Source of the DNA: Winogradskyella eximia | Lineage (GTDB): Bacteria; Bacteroidota; Bacteroidia; Flavobacteriales; Flavobacteriaceae | DNA: 64,000 nucleotides | Assembly: GCF_003386165.1 (NCBI RefSeq) | Contig: NZ_QRDV01000007.1 | Span: forward strand, 180,691-244,690 | Direction: 5' to 3' | Part shown: positions 1-8,630 of the stretch, in pieces | How positions within the stretch are numbered: position 1 is the first letter of the stretch | Layout: every line of letters starts with the position of its first letter | Program-made: the position numbers and the translations under genes | The notes under the pieces: generated by a model | What the model saw: only the letters and a program-made list of their open reading frames with translations | Databases searched by the model: none | What the model was told of the DNA's origin: nothing

Positions 1-174
1 AAAGAAATGACAAAAGACCAAAACATAGAAATTAATGGCAAAAAACGTGAGTTTGAAACCGTAGTAATGACTTTAACTGGTGATATAGACCTAAGACAAG
101 TGTCTAAAATTACAAATCAAATGGATATTCCAGGTGGTGAGCAGTTAAAGAAAGCTGGAGACAAGAAAAACTAA
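1..174 (+). CDS. DUF4252 protein, C-terminal fragment (cut by window start)
   Basis: An open frame runs from base 1 to a TAA at 172-174 and gives the last 57 residues of a protein whose start lies outside the window. The tail contains a KxREFETVVMTLTGDIDL segment and resembles the C-terminal part of DUF4252 proteins, which are short Bacteroidota envelope proteins of unknown function. The next gene starts 4 bases later on the same strand and is itself DUF4252-like, so this is probably the first of a tandem pair in one operon. The family assignment rests on this short piece and on the neighbour. Confidence 0.6.
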   Translation, partial: KEMTKDQNIEINGKKREFETVVMTLTGDIDLRQVSKITNQMDIPGGEQLKKAGDKKN

Positions 175-178
175 AACC

Positions 179-724
179 ATGATACAATCAATCAAAAAAT
201 CAGTAGTAGTGTTGTTTTTGGTTGCCGCTTTTACAAGCTGCAACCAAGGACCAACATTGCAAACCTATTATGTAGATAACGAATTAAAGCCTGGCTTTGC
301 TTCGTTTGATGTACCAACGAGTTTTGTTAATGTTGAAAACATAAACATGACCGAGGAACAGAAAGAAGCTTATAATTCTGTAGATAAATTAAATGTACTC
401 ACATTTATGAAAGCAGATACAGATGCAGAAGATTATAAACTAGAATTAGAAAAGGTAAAAACCATATTAAAAGACCCTAAATACGAAGAACTTATACGTG
501 GAGGAAACTCTACAGACGGAAAATTTGTTGTAAAGTTTTTAGGAGATATTGAAAACATTGATGAACTCATCATTTTTGGAAGTGCCAATAACAAAGGCTT
601 CATGATTGCCAGAATTCTAGGTGATGATATGAATGCTTCTAAGTTAATGTCTTTAAGTTCTGTTTTAGAAAATGCCAAATTTGAAGATACTGATCTTAAT
701 GGTCTAACTGACTTTTTTAAGTAA
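179..724 (+). CDS. DUF4252 domain lipoprotein
   Basis: A 181-residue protein with a lipoprotein signal peptide: basic N-terminus (MIQSIKKS), hydrophobic stretch VVVLFLVAAF and lipobox TSC, with Cys21 as the predicted lipidated residue. The mature part is acidic and matches the size and pattern of DUF4252 proteins, small Bacteroidota envelope proteins with no established function. It starts 4 bases after the preceding DUF4252 gene, so the two are probably co-transcribed. It ends before a hairpin with a T-run at 816-852. No enzymatic motif is seen. Confidence 0.75.
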   Translation: MIQSIKKSVVVLFLVAAFTSCNQGPTLQTYYVDNELKPGFASFDVPTSFVNVENINMTEEQKEAYNSVDKLNVLTFMKADTDAEDYKLELEKVKTILKDPKYEELIRGGNSTDGKFVVKFLGDIENIDELIIFGSANNKGFMIARILGDDMNASKLMSLSSVLENAKFEDTDLNGLTDFFK

Positions 725-807
725 TCAAAACAAATAACAGGCTTAGTAAAGCTTAAATCTCAATTATTGAGTAAAGAAATTTAAATAAACTGATCGTTAT
801 TTAAATG

Positions 808-1035
808 TTAATGTAAATCGTCTTGAAGCTCGTCTTCAGGACGATTTTTTTTAGATTCATTTTTAAATGCAAAAATTAAAGCAGCAACAAATAATGCACT
901 AAAACCTAAAAACAACATTGCTTTTACTATAACATAATCAAGAACGTCAAACAAACCTGAAATAAACAAACCCAATGCCAATACAGTCACACAAATTAAT
1001 GCAATAGCGTCTTTGGTCGTTGGTATTAGTTTCAC
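808..1035 (-). CDS. small two-helix membrane protein, hypothetical
   Basis: A 75-residue protein with two hydrophobic segments at about residues 10-30 and 35-57, followed by a charged tail rich in Lys, Asp and Glu. It is therefore predicted to be an inner-membrane protein with a cytoplasmic tail. It lies 12 bases downstream of purB on the same strand and is probably transcribed with it. I recognise no family. The last codons overlap a hairpin that looks like the terminator of the opposing DUF4252 gene. Confidence 0.6.
   Translation of the reverse strand: MKLIPTTKDAIALICVTVLALGLFISGLFDVLDYVIVKAMLFLGFSALFVAALIFAFKNESKKNRPEDELQDDLH
816..852 (+). terminator. rho-independent terminator inside the opposing gene's 3' end
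   Basis: AATCGTC (816-822) pairs with GACGATT (840-846), with a second inner stem TGAAG/CTTCA and a short loop, followed by a run of eight T. The orientation fits the plus-strand DUF4252 gene ending at 724. The hairpin lies within the last codons of the minus-strand gene at 808-1035, so the two convergent units overlap. Confidence 0.55.
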
Positions 1036-1047
1036 AATTATAATATT

Positions 1048-2391
1048 TTAAATGCCAGTGTAATTACTTGGTGTTATCACTTTTAGTTCAGACTTAATTG
1101 CGTCGGAAACCTCTAAGGTATCAATAAAATTTGAAATAGAACTTTGAGTAATCGCCTCGTTTGTTCTCGTTAATCCTTTTAAAGCTTCATAAGGATTAGG
1201 GTAGCTTTCACGTCTTAAAATGGTCTGAATGGCTTCTGCCACTACAGCCCAATTGTTTTCAAGGTCTTGTGCAAACTTAGGCTCATTCAATAATAATTTA
1301 CCTAAACCTTTCATGGTTGATTTAAAACCAATAATGGTATGTCCAAATGGCACACCTACATTTCTTAAAACGGTACTGTCTGTTAAATCACGTTGTAATC
1401 TTGAAAGCGGTAATTTGGCAGACAGATGCTCAAAAATAGCATTTGCTATACCTAAGTTTCCTTCACTATTTTCAAAATCAATAGGATTTACCTTATGTGG
1501 CATTGCAGAACTACCTACTTCACCCTTTTTAATTTTCTGCTTAAAGTAATCCATAGACACATAAGTCCAAATGTCTCTATCCAAATCAATAATAATGGTA
1601 TTAATACGTTTTAGTCCATCAAACAAAGCAGCTACGTGATCGTAATGTTCTATTTGAGTGGTTGGAAAAGAATGATGTAAGCCTAATCTTTCTTGCACAA
1701 ATTTAGTTCCAAAAGCCTTCCAGTCTATATTTGGATAAGCTACTTTATGCGCATTAAAATTACCAGTTGCGCCACCAAATTTTGCTGCACTTGGCACATC
1801 ATTTAGTAAATTAAATTGTTCTTTTAGTCTTACCGCAAACACGTCTATTTCTTTTCCTAAACGGGTTGGAGATGCTGGCTGACCATGTGTTCTAGCTAAC
1901 ATTGGGATATGTGCCCAATCTTTTGCTAAACTTTCTATTTTTTCTAATAATGATGTATATTCAGGAACATAAACATCATTCATAGCATCCTTAATACTTA
2001 AAGGAATTGCTGTATTATTAATATCTTGTGAGGTCAACCCAAAGTGGATAAACTCTTTGTAAGCCGAAAGCCCTAAAGCATCAAATTTTTCTTTAATAAA
2101 ATATTCAACCGCTTTTACATCGTGATTGGTCACTTTCTCAATGTCCTTAATCGCAGTAGCATCTTCAGCATTAAAGTTTTTATAAATCGCTCTTAAGTCT
2201 TCAAAAACAGAACTCGAAACCGACTTTAATTGTGGTAATGGTATTTCACATAACGCAATAAAATATTCAATCTCTACCAAAACACGATATTTTATCAGTG
2301 CTTCTTCCGAAAAATAATCTTTTAATTTTTCTACTTTAGATCGGTATCTACCATCAATTGGTGAAATTGCATTAAGAGGTGAAAGTGCCAT
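1048..2391 (-). CDS. purB: adenylosuccinate lyase
   Basis: Cytosolic enzyme of purine synthesis that cleaves SAICAR to AICAR and adenylosuccinate to AMP, releasing fumarate both times. The 447-residue length is normal for the family. The fumarase/aspartase superfamily signature SSAMPHKVNPIDFE sits at residues 294-307 with the catalytic Ser in its mobile loop. The conserved THGQPA stretch is at 168-173 and a TSQDINNTA segment lies near 120-128. The start MALSPLNAISPIDGRY is the usual N-terminus. A TAnnTTTG element lies about 24 bases upstream (2415-2422). The downstream small membrane protein gene follows after 12 bases. Confidence 0.96.
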   Translation of the reverse strand: MALSPLNAISPIDGRYRSKVEKLKDYFSEEALIKYRVLVEIEYFIALCEIPLPQLKSVSSSVFEDLRAIYKNFNAEDATAIKDIEKVTNHDVKAVEYFIKEKFDALGLSAYKEFIHFGLTSQDINNTAIPLSIKDAMNDVYVPEYTSLLEKIESLAKDWAHIPMLARTHGQPASPTRLGKEIDVFAVRLKEQFNLLNDVPSAAKFGGATGNFNAHKVAYPNIDWKAFGTKFVQERLGLHHSFPTTQIEHYDHVAALFDGLKRINTIIIDLDRDIWTYVSMDYFKQKIKKGEVGSSAMPHKVNPIDFENSEGNLGIANAIFEHLSAKLPLSRLQRDLTDSTVLRNVGVPFGHTIIGFKSTMKGLGKLLLNEPKFAQDLENNWAVVAEAIQTILRRESYPNPYEALKGLTRTNEAITQSSISNFIDTLEVSDAIKSELKVITPSNYTGI

Positions 2392-2414
2392 TTTGTTTGA
2401 TTTTTTTGAAGCAT

Positions 2415-2422
2415 CAAATATA
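2415..2422 (-). promoter_or_regulatory. TATATTTG -7 element of purB
   Basis: The minus strand reads TATATTTG, matching the Bacteroidota -7 consensus TAnnTTTG, 24 bases upstream of the purB ATG. No clear -33 TTTG is seen at the expected distance. Confidence 0.45.
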
Positions 2423-2611
2423 GCAAAGTAAGTTAAGAGTTAATAGTTATAGGTTAAGAGATTTTTAAAGTTTTTACGGTTACATCGCTATTAATTATTG
2501 ACTGTTGCTCATAGGTTTTTAAATTTAGGGACTCAGCATATTTTATCAATTTTAAATTTAATAACTAACATCAAGATGTAACTTTTCGCTACAATCTTCA
2601 AGTGAAAAATG

Positions 2612-2619
2612 TATCTTTG
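2612..2619 (+). promoter_or_regulatory. TATCTTTG -7 element of rmuC
   Basis: TATCTTTG matches the Bacteroidota -7 consensus TAnnTTTG and lies 20 bases before the rmuC ATG, so the predicted leader would be very short. Confidence 0.45.
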
Positions 2620-2638
2620 ATAAATTTCTATTTTAAAC

Positions 2639-4030
2639 ATGAACGACACCATAATTCTCATCCTTGTTATTTTCATTTCCGCAGGAATTGGAGCTTTTAT
2701 TGGACTTAAATTTTCGCAATTAAAAAGTAAAAGTGACAAAAGCACCTTAGAAGAGCGCAACGCTAATCTGCAACAACAGTTTAATGAATTCAAACAATTT
2801 TCTGAAGCTGAAAATCAAAAACAAGATCAGTATTTTAATCAGTCGTTAAATGAATTAAAAGAAAGTATTTCTAAAATTGAAATTGAACGAGAAAATATCA
2901 GGAAAGAAAAGGATTTTTTAAGCACTGAATTATCTCGAAGAAATACAGAATTTGAAAATCTTCAGCAGCAAAATCTCAAAAGAGATGAAGCAATGGCGGA
3001 GCAACAAATTCAGCTACGAAAAGATTTTGAATTGATGGCTTCTAAAATATTAGATGAAAAGTCTGAAAAATTTACACTTCAAAATAAAGAGAATATAAAA
3101 AACATCTTAAATCCGTTGCAGGAAAAAATTCAACTCTTTGAGAAAAAAGTTGATGATACCCAAAAGGAAAGTATTAGCATGCACTCTGCTTTAAAAGAGC
3201 AATTATTAGGCCTTAAAGACCTTAACTTGCAAATGAGTAAAGAAGCTACAAATCTAACTAGAGCTTTAAAAGGTGATAGTAAAATGCAAGGTAATTGGGG
3301 CGAATTAGTTCTAGAGCGTGTGTTAGAAAAATCTGGACTAGAAAAAGATAGAGAGTATTTTGTACAGCAAAATTTTCAGCGTGAGGATGGCTCTCGTGTT
3401 ATGCCAGATGTGGTATTACACCTTCCAGATTCTAAAAAAATGATTATAGATTCTAAAGTGTCACTAACAGATTATGAACGTATGGTTAATGCGGACGATG
3501 ATGATAGAGCATTGTATTTAAAGGCGCATGTTAATTCCATAAAAAGACATGTCGATCAATTATCTGCAAAGAATTATCAAGATTTATATGATATTGAATC
3601 ACCAGATTTTGTGCTAATGTTTATTCCAATTGAACCTGCTTTTGCTGTTGCCATCAATGAAGATAATTCATTATATAATAAAGCTTTTGAACAGAATATT
3701 GTTATTGTAACACCTTCTACCCTTTTAGCAACATTGCGTACAATAGATAGTATGTGGAACAATGAAAAGCAACAACAAAATGCCTTAGAAATTGCAAAAC
3801 AAGCTGGTGCACTTTACGATAAGTTTGAAGGTTTGGTTACCGATTTAACTGGTGTTGGTAAAAAAATTGATGCCGCAAAAGGTGATTATTCTGCCGCAAT
3901 GAATAAATTAGTGAGTGGAAATGGTAATCTTATTTCTCGAGTTGAAAGAATAAAAAAATTGGGTGCCAAAGCAAAAAAAGCATTACCAGAAAGCTTTATT
4001 AAGCGCGCAATGGACGATGAATTAGAGTAA
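2639..4030 (+). CDS. rmuC: RmuC-family DNA recombination protein
   Basis: A 463-residue protein. An N-terminal membrane anchor (residues 4-24, IILILVIFISAGIGAFIGL) leads into a long Gln/Glu/Lys-rich coiled coil to about residue 200, then the RmuC domain. That domain contains the family hallmarks GNWGELVLERVLEKSGL and MPDVVLHLPDSKKMIIDSKVSL, an endonuclease-like fold. RmuC proteins limit rearrangement at inverted repeats and are thought to act on DNA structures. The N-terminal anchor and coiled coil match the family layout. It stands alone between purB and a thioesterase gene. Confidence 0.93.
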   Translation: MNDTIILILVIFISAGIGAFIGLKFSQLKSKSDKSTLEERNANLQQQFNEFKQFSEAENQKQDQYFNQSLNELKESISKIEIERENIRKEKDFLSTELSRRNTEFENLQQQNLKRDEAMAEQQIQLRKDFELMASKILDEKSEKFTLQNKENIKNILNPLQEKIQLFEKKVDDTQKESISMHSALKEQLLGLKDLNLQMSKEATNLTRALKGDSKMQGNWGELVLERVLEKSGLEKDREYFVQQNFQREDGSRVMPDVVLHLPDSKKMIIDSKVSLTDYERMVNADDDDRALYLKAHVNSIKRHVDQLSAKNYQDLYDIESPDFVLMFIPIEPAFAVAINEDNSLYNKAFEQNIVIVTPSTLLATLRTIDSMWNNEKQQQNALEIAKQAGALYDKFEGLVTDLTGVGKKIDAAKGDYSAAMNKLVSGNGNLISRVERIKKLGAKAKKALPESFIKRAMDDELE

Positions 4031-4091
4031 TCTATTCATTATCGTAGTATCATCTAAATAACTAACTCGCTATACTTAAACTCTAATAATT

Positions 4092-4631
4092 ATGTTTAAA
4101 ACCACTGAAGATTCTAGAATACAGATTTCAGAATTAATGAAACCATCTCATGCTAATTTTGGAGGCAAAATTCATGGTGGTTATATTTTGAGTTTAATGG
4201 ATAACGTGGCATTTGCTTGTGCGTCTAAACATTCTCGTAGTTATTGTGTTACAGCATCTGTTAATAAGGTAAACTTCTTAAATCCAATAGAAGTTGGAGA
4301 GTTAGTGACGATGAAAGCTTCTGTAAACTATGTCGGCAAATCGTCTATGGTAGTTGGTATAAGAGTAGAATCTGAGAATATTAGAACAGGTGAAACAAAA
4401 CATTGCAATTCGTCTTACTTCATTATGGTTGCTGTTGATGAAGAAGGAAATAAAGTAACTGTACCTGGTTTAATACTAACCAATAAATTGTCTGCAAAGC
4501 GCTTTATTAAATCTATAATAAGACGCGATAGCGATATTAAAAGAAGTAAGGATTTACATCAACTTTATAAAAACGTAGAGGATCACTTAGAGCAACTCAA
4601 AGATTATCGCGTTAAAATTGATTTTAAATAA
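4092..4631 (+). CDS. acyl-CoA thioesterase, hotdog fold (YciA-like)
   Basis: A 179-residue hotdog-fold thioesterase that hydrolyses acyl-CoA to free acid and CoA. The N-terminal motif MKPSHANFGGKIHGGYILSL followed by MDNVAFACAS is the characteristic acyl-CoA hydrolase helix, with Asn and the Asp of MDN in the catalytic region. The sheet NKVNFLNPIEVGELVTMKA follows. A charged C-terminal tail of about 40 residues (KRFIKSIIRRDSDIKRSKD) extends past the core domain. It is probably cytosolic. It is followed by a terminator shared with the convergent T9SS cargo gene. Substrate chain length cannot be read from sequence. Confidence 0.88.
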   Translation: MFKTTEDSRIQISELMKPSHANFGGKIHGGYILSLMDNVAFACASKHSRSYCVTASVNKVNFLNPIEVGELVTMKASVNYVGKSSMVVGIRVESENIRTGETKHCNSSYFIMVAVDEEGNKVTVPGLILTNKLSAKRFIKSIIRRDSDIKRSKDLHQLYKNVEDHLEQLKDYRVKIDFK

Positions 4632-4633
4632 AA

Positions 4634-4670
4634 AAAGCTGCTTCATTTCTGAAACAGCTTTCTCACTTTT
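4634..4670. terminator. terminator between convergent genes
   Basis: AAAGCTG (4634-4640) pairs with CAGCTTT (4655-4661), with an inner TTC/GAA pair and A/T tracts on both sides. It sits between the thioesterase stop at 4631 and the convergent T9SS-cargo stop at 4681, so it can serve either strand. Confidence 0.6.
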
Positions 4671-4680
4671 TTTTAAACAC

Positions 4681-5064
4681 TTATTGCTTAATAAATCGTT
4701 TGGTCTGAGATTCATTTTCATTTGACACCTTTACAAGATATACTCCTGTTTTCCAATTAGAGACATCTACTGATGCTGATAATTGGGAAATGGTACTTTT
4801 ATGAATGCGTTTCCCAAGGACATCAAACACCTCAAGCGTCATATTTTCTGATGCTTTTGGTAATTTAATATTTAGCTTGTTTTTTGAAGGATTTGGCGAA
4901 ATCTTAAAAGTATCGTCTTGAAATCTATTCAAATTTGTATCTAAATCATAGATAGAAACAACATCGTCACCCAAGCTTGCATCATCAAACAGATGTGCTG
5001 AACCATGCGCAAACACAGTGCTAAAAGTGAATATGGTTATAAGTCCGAGTAATATTTTTTTCAT
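4681..5064 (-). CDS. very small secreted protein with T9SS type A sorting domain
   Basis: A 127-residue protein. It has a Sec signal peptide (residues 1-19, ending VFA), a linker of only about 35 residues rich in Asp (SAHLFDDASLGDDVVSIYD), and then a type A C-terminal sorting domain from about residue 54. That domain has the hallmarks ISPNPSKNKLNIKL, LEVFDVLGKRI and WKTGVYLVKVSN, ending in a basic KRFIKQ. Such domains direct cargo through the type IX secretion system to the cell surface or medium. The oddity is that almost no passenger is present. It may be a short structural or signal peptide, or a decayed cargo gene, although the reading frame is intact. Confidence 0.8.
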   Translation of the reverse strand: MKKILLGLITIFTFSTVFAHGSAHLFDDASLGDDVVSIYDLDTNLNRFQDDTFKISPNPSKNKLNIKLPKASENMTLEVFDVLGKRIHKSTISQLSASVDVSNWKTGVYLVKVSNENESQTKRFIKQ

Positions 5065-5140
5065 ATAATTTGGGTATTCTTAAAACTAAGTTAGTAAATA
5101 TTAATTAATTCTACTTACCGTTCATCGAAAACTATGCCAA

Positions 5141-7996
5141 TTACTTACTCAAATACATTTTTCTTCTCGCATATAGATCATAAAACTGATCGTCCTTTAA
5201 ACTATCAATAAATAAAATACTTTCACCTGTACTTTTCATTTCCGGTCCTAATTGTTTATTTACATTAGGAAACTTATTGAACGAGAACACAGGTTGCTTA
5301 ATAGCATAACCTTCTAATTGTGGATTAAAGTTAAAATCAGTTACTTTTTTCTCACCTAACATTACTTTAGTAGCATAGTTTACATAAGGTTCCTTGTAAG
5401 CTTTTGCAATAAATGGCACTGTACGAGATGCTCTTGGATTGGCTTCAATAATGTATACTAATTCATCTTTAATAGCGAACTGAATATTAATTAATCCAAC
5501 CGTATTTAATGCTCTTGCAATAGTATGTGTATGATCTTTTATTTGCTGCATTACCAATTCACCTAAGTTAAATGGTGGCAACGTTGCATTACTATCGCCT
5601 GAGTGAATACCACATGGTTCTATGTGCTCCATAATACCAATAATATAAACATTACCATCTGCATCACAAATTGCATCTGCTTCGGCTTCAATAGCACCAT
5701 CTAAATAATGATCTAATAATAATTTATTTCCTGGAATGGATTTTAATAAATCAATAACATGAGATTCTAACTCCTGCTTATTAATTACAATTTTCATCCC
5801 TTGGCCACCAAGTACGTAAGAAGGTCTTACTAAAATAGGAAAATCTAAAACATCTGCAATCGCTAATGCTTCATCTGCAGATTCTGCAACATCAAACTCA
5901 GGATAAGGAATATTGTGCTCCTTTAAAATGTTTGAAAAACTTCCTCTATCTTCTGCTAAATCGAGAGATTTAAAGCTAGTTCCCATTATCTTAACTCCCC
6001 ATTTTTCTAACTTCTCGGCAAGTTTCAATGCTGTTTGTCCACCTAATTGAACAATAACACCTTCTGGTTTTTCATGCTGAATAATATCATAGATATGTTC
6101 CCAGAAAACAGGTTCAAAATAAAGCTTATCTGCAATATCAAAATCGGTAGAAACCGTTTCTGGATTACAGTTAATCATAATGGTTTCGTAACCACATTCT
6201 GCTGCTGCTAAAACACCATGCACACAACAGTAATCAAACTCAATACCTTGACCAATTCGGTTTGGCCCAGAACCTAAAACGATGATTTTCTTTTTGTCAC
6301 TTACAACACTCTCGTTTTGCACGTATACTTCACCTTCTGCTGTTTCTACTTCACTTTCAAAAGTTGAATAATAGTATGGTGTTTGTGCTTTAAATTCTGC
6401 AGCACAAGTATCTACTAATTTAAAAACACGGTTGATGTTAAGTTCCTTTCTCTTATTATAAACTTGGCTTTCTAAACAACCCAACATGTGAGCAATTTGT
6501 CTGTCACCATAGCCTTTTTGTTTCGCTTCGAGTAATAATTCGCGATCAATGTTACTAATATTGAAGGTAGAAATCTCTTTCTGAAGTTGAAATAACTCTT
6601 CATATTGCTTTAAAAACCACATGTCAATTTTTGTGATTTCGTGAATTCGACTTAACGGAATTCCGATAGCAACTGCATCATATATTACAAAAACTCTATC
6701 CCAACTTGCGTAAGTTAATTTCTCTATAATGGTATCATAATCTGTGTAACCTTTACCGTCTGCACCTAATCCGTTTCTCTTTATTTCTAAGGATTGAGTT
6801 GCTTTATGCAATGCTTCTTGGAACGAACGACCTATTGACATTACTTCACCTACAGCTTTCATCTGTAAACCTAAAGTTCTGTCTGAGCCTTCAAACTTAT
6901 CAAAGTTCCAACGTGGAATCTTAACCACAACGTAATCTAAAGTTGGCTCAAATAATGCTGAAGTTGATTTTGTAATCTGATTATCTAATTCATCTAAATT
7001 ATAACCAATCGCTAATTTCGCCGCAATTTTAGCAATAGGATAACCTGTTGCTTTACTTGCTAATGCTGAAGAACGTGATACTCTTGGATTAATTTCAATA
7101 GCAATAATTTCCTCTTCATCATCCGGACTTACAGCAAACTGCACATTACAACCACCTGCAAAATCACCAATACTACGCATCATATGGATAGCCATATCTC
7201 GCATTTTCTGAAACGTCTTGTCAGATAAAGTCATTGCTGGTGCTAGTGTAATGGAATCACCAGTATGAATTCCCATAGGATCCATATTCTCTATTGTACA
7301 AATAATAACAACGTTATCATTTTTGTCTCTTAATAACTCTAACTCGTATTCTTTCCAGCCGATTAAAGCTTTATCTATCATAACTTCATGAATTGGAGAC
7401 ACCTCCAAACCATGCGTTAATTTCTTATCGAATTCGTCTTCTTTAAAAACAAAAGATGCACCTTCACCACCTAAAGTATAAGATGCTCTAATTACTAATG
7501 GAAAACCAAACTCTTGCGCAATTTCTTTTCCTTTTAAGTAAGATGTTGCTGTTGCTTGAGGTGCCATGCCAACACCAATTTTCAACATTAATTCTCTAAA
7601 TTTCTCTCTGTCTTCTGTAATATTTATGGCATCAATATCTACACCAATAATATCTACATTAAAATCTTCCCAAATACCTTTTTCGTCTGCTTCAATACAC
7701 AAATTTAAAGCCGTTTGGCCTCCCATTGTTGGCAGTACAGCATCAATTTGCGGATGCTCTTTTAGAATCTGAATTAAAGATTTAGTTGTCAATGGCAACA
7801 AATAAACATGATCTGCCATTGTTGGATCTGTCATGATTGTTGCAGGATTAGAATTGATCAAAATCGTTTCAATTCCGTCTTCTCTTAGTGAGCGTAAAGC
7901 TTGAGAACCTGAATAATCAAATTCGCAGGCTTGCCCAATGACAATAGGACCTGAACCAATAAGTAAAATAGATTTTATGCTGTTATTTTTTGGCAT
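5141..7996 (-). CDS. carB: carbamoyl-phosphate synthase large subunit
   Basis: ATP-dependent large subunit that makes carbamoyl phosphate from ammonia (delivered by CarA), bicarbonate and two ATP, for pyrimidine and arginine synthesis. With the chosen start it is 951 residues, close to the family's usual size in Bacteroidota. It has two homologous ATP-grasp halves: the first begins KSILLIGSGPIVIGQACEFDYSG and the second KKIIVLGSGPNRIGQGIEFDY. ATP-grasp motifs EVMIDKALIGWKEYE and IEINPRVSRSSALASKATG are also present. The C-terminal allosteric MGS-like domain appears short. I start at MPKNNSIK (7996) because the longer frame from 8050 would run over the TATTTTTG promoter element at 8048-8055. 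carA is not in the window. Confidence 0.95.
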   Translation of the reverse strand: MPKNNSIKSILLIGSGPIVIGQACEFDYSGSQALRSLREDGIETILINSNPATIMTDPTMADHVYLLPLTTKSLIQILKEHPQIDAVLPTMGGQTALNLCIEADEKGIWEDFNVDIIGVDIDAINITEDREKFRELMLKIGVGMAPQATATSYLKGKEIAQEFGFPLVIRASYTLGGEGASFVFKEDEFDKKLTHGLEVSPIHEVMIDKALIGWKEYELELLRDKNDNVVIICTIENMDPMGIHTGDSITLAPAMTLSDKTFQKMRDMAIHMMRSIGDFAGGCNVQFAVSPDDEEEIIAIEINPRVSRSSALASKATGYPIAKIAAKLAIGYNLDELDNQITKSTSALFEPTLDYVVVKIPRWNFDKFEGSDRTLGLQMKAVGEVMSIGRSFQEALHKATQSLEIKRNGLGADGKGYTDYDTIIEKLTYASWDRVFVIYDAVAIGIPLSRIHEITKIDMWFLKQYEELFQLQKEISTFNISNIDRELLLEAKQKGYGDRQIAHMLGCLESQVYNKRKELNINRVFKLVDTCAAEFKAQTPYYYSTFESEVETAEGEVYVQNESVVSDKKKIIVLGSGPNRIGQGIEFDYCCVHGVLAAAECGYETIMINCNPETVSTDFDIADKLYFEPVFWEHIYDIIQHEKPEGVIVQLGGQTALKLAEKLEKWGVKIMGTSFKSLDLAEDRGSFSNILKEHNIPYPEFDVAESADEALAIADVLDFPILVRPSYVLGGQGMKIVINKQELESHVIDLLKSIPGNKLLLDHYLDGAIEAEADAICDADGNVYIIGIMEHIEPCGIHSGDSNATLPPFNLGELVMQQIKDHTHTIARALNTVGLINIQFAIKDELVYIIEANPRASRTVPFIAKAYKEPYVNYATKVMLGEKKVTDFNFNPQLEGYAIKQPVFSFNKFPNVNKQLGPEMKSTGESILFIDSLKDDQFYDLYARRKMYLSK

Positions 7997-8047
7997 GAGA
8001 ATAATATATTTAGTGTTTTGATAAAAATCTTTATTTATTTCGCTGTG

Positions 8048-8055
8048 CAAAAATA
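8048..8055 (-). promoter_or_regulatory. TATTTTTG -7 element of carB
   Basis: The minus strand reads TATTTTTG (TAnnTTTG class) about 52 bases upstream of the chosen carB ATG and just downstream of the rpmH terminator. It implies carB is transcribed on its own and supports the shorter carB start. Confidence 0.45.
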
Positions 8056-8071
8056 GTTAACAATAGGATAT

Positions 8072-8104
8072 AAAAAAAGGCGTTACACCTAAGTAACGCC
8101 TTTA
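8072..8104 (-). terminator. terminator after rpmH
   Basis: GGCGTTAC (8079-8086) and GTAACGCC (8093-8100) form a perfect 8-bp stem with a 6-base loop. On the minus strand the stem is followed by seven T. It separates rpmH from carB. Confidence 0.8.
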
Positions 8105-8126
8105 ATATATTAACAATTGTTAATCA

Positions 8127-8288
8127 TTATTTTTTATGTCTAGATTCAGTTGAAACAGACAATTTTTTTCTTCCTTTAGCTCTTCTACGTGCTAAAACTT
8201 TTCTTCCGTTAACAGAAGCCATTCTTTCTCTGAAACCGTGTTTGTTTCTTCTCTTTCTTTTTGACGGTTGAAACGTTCTTTTTGGCAT
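8127..8288 (-). CDS. rpmH: 50S ribosomal protein L34
   Basis: A 53-residue, extremely basic protein beginning [19 protein letters not shown] and containing [17 protein letters not shown], the unmistakable L34 signature. It is a small 23S rRNA-binding protein of the large subunit. The stop TAA is at 8127-8129. A strong terminator follows before carB. In many bacteria rpmH sits near dnaA and the origin, but no dnaA or DnaA-box cluster is visible here. Confidence 0.97.
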   Translation of the reverse strand: MPKRTFQPSKRKRRNKHGFRERMASVNGRKVLARRRAKGRKKLSVSTESRHKK

Positions 8289-8598
8289 GTCTTATATTTT
8301 TAAAAACTAATATTCGTGTTAATGTCGATATGAGTTGAGAGCTATCTCAAAACTGCGTGCAAATATACAACAAGTTTTTACTTTAGCAAATAGCAAAAGA
8401 TTTTTTTTCGAATGATTTCATGTATTTTTCAATTTCTTACAAAATGACTGTAAATTCAGCTCAATTTAGTCCTTTACCTTTTCTATAATATATCGTCCAA
8501 ACCTTGAAAACACCTTAAACTCTAACGGTTTTTATTTAAATTATAGATAAAAATGTAAGTCAATAACAAATCATAGATTTTAAACGCGTTGTTTTTAT
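8289..8598. other. intergenic region between rpmH and the TPR gene
   Basis: About 310 bases of AT-rich DNA between divergent genes. It should hold the rpmH promoter and leader on the minus strand and upstream sequence for the TPR gene on the plus strand. I see no additional ORF, no RNA gene and no strong hairpin. Confidence 0.5.
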
Positions 8599-8606
8599 TA
8601 TCTTTG
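8599..8606 (+). promoter_or_regulatory. TATCTTTG -7 element of the TPR gene
   Basis: TATCTTTG matches TAnnTTTG and lies 25 bases before the ATG at 8631. A longer in-frame TTG start at 8589 would place this promoter inside the coding region, which argues for the ATG. Confidence 0.5.
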
Positions 8607-8630
8607 CGCTCTCAAAAAATACACATTAAC

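Noticed and set aside
8127..8630. Replication origin next to rpmH
   Set aside because: No dnaA, no cluster of DnaA boxes and no repeat array is seen; rpmH position alone is not evidence in this phylum.
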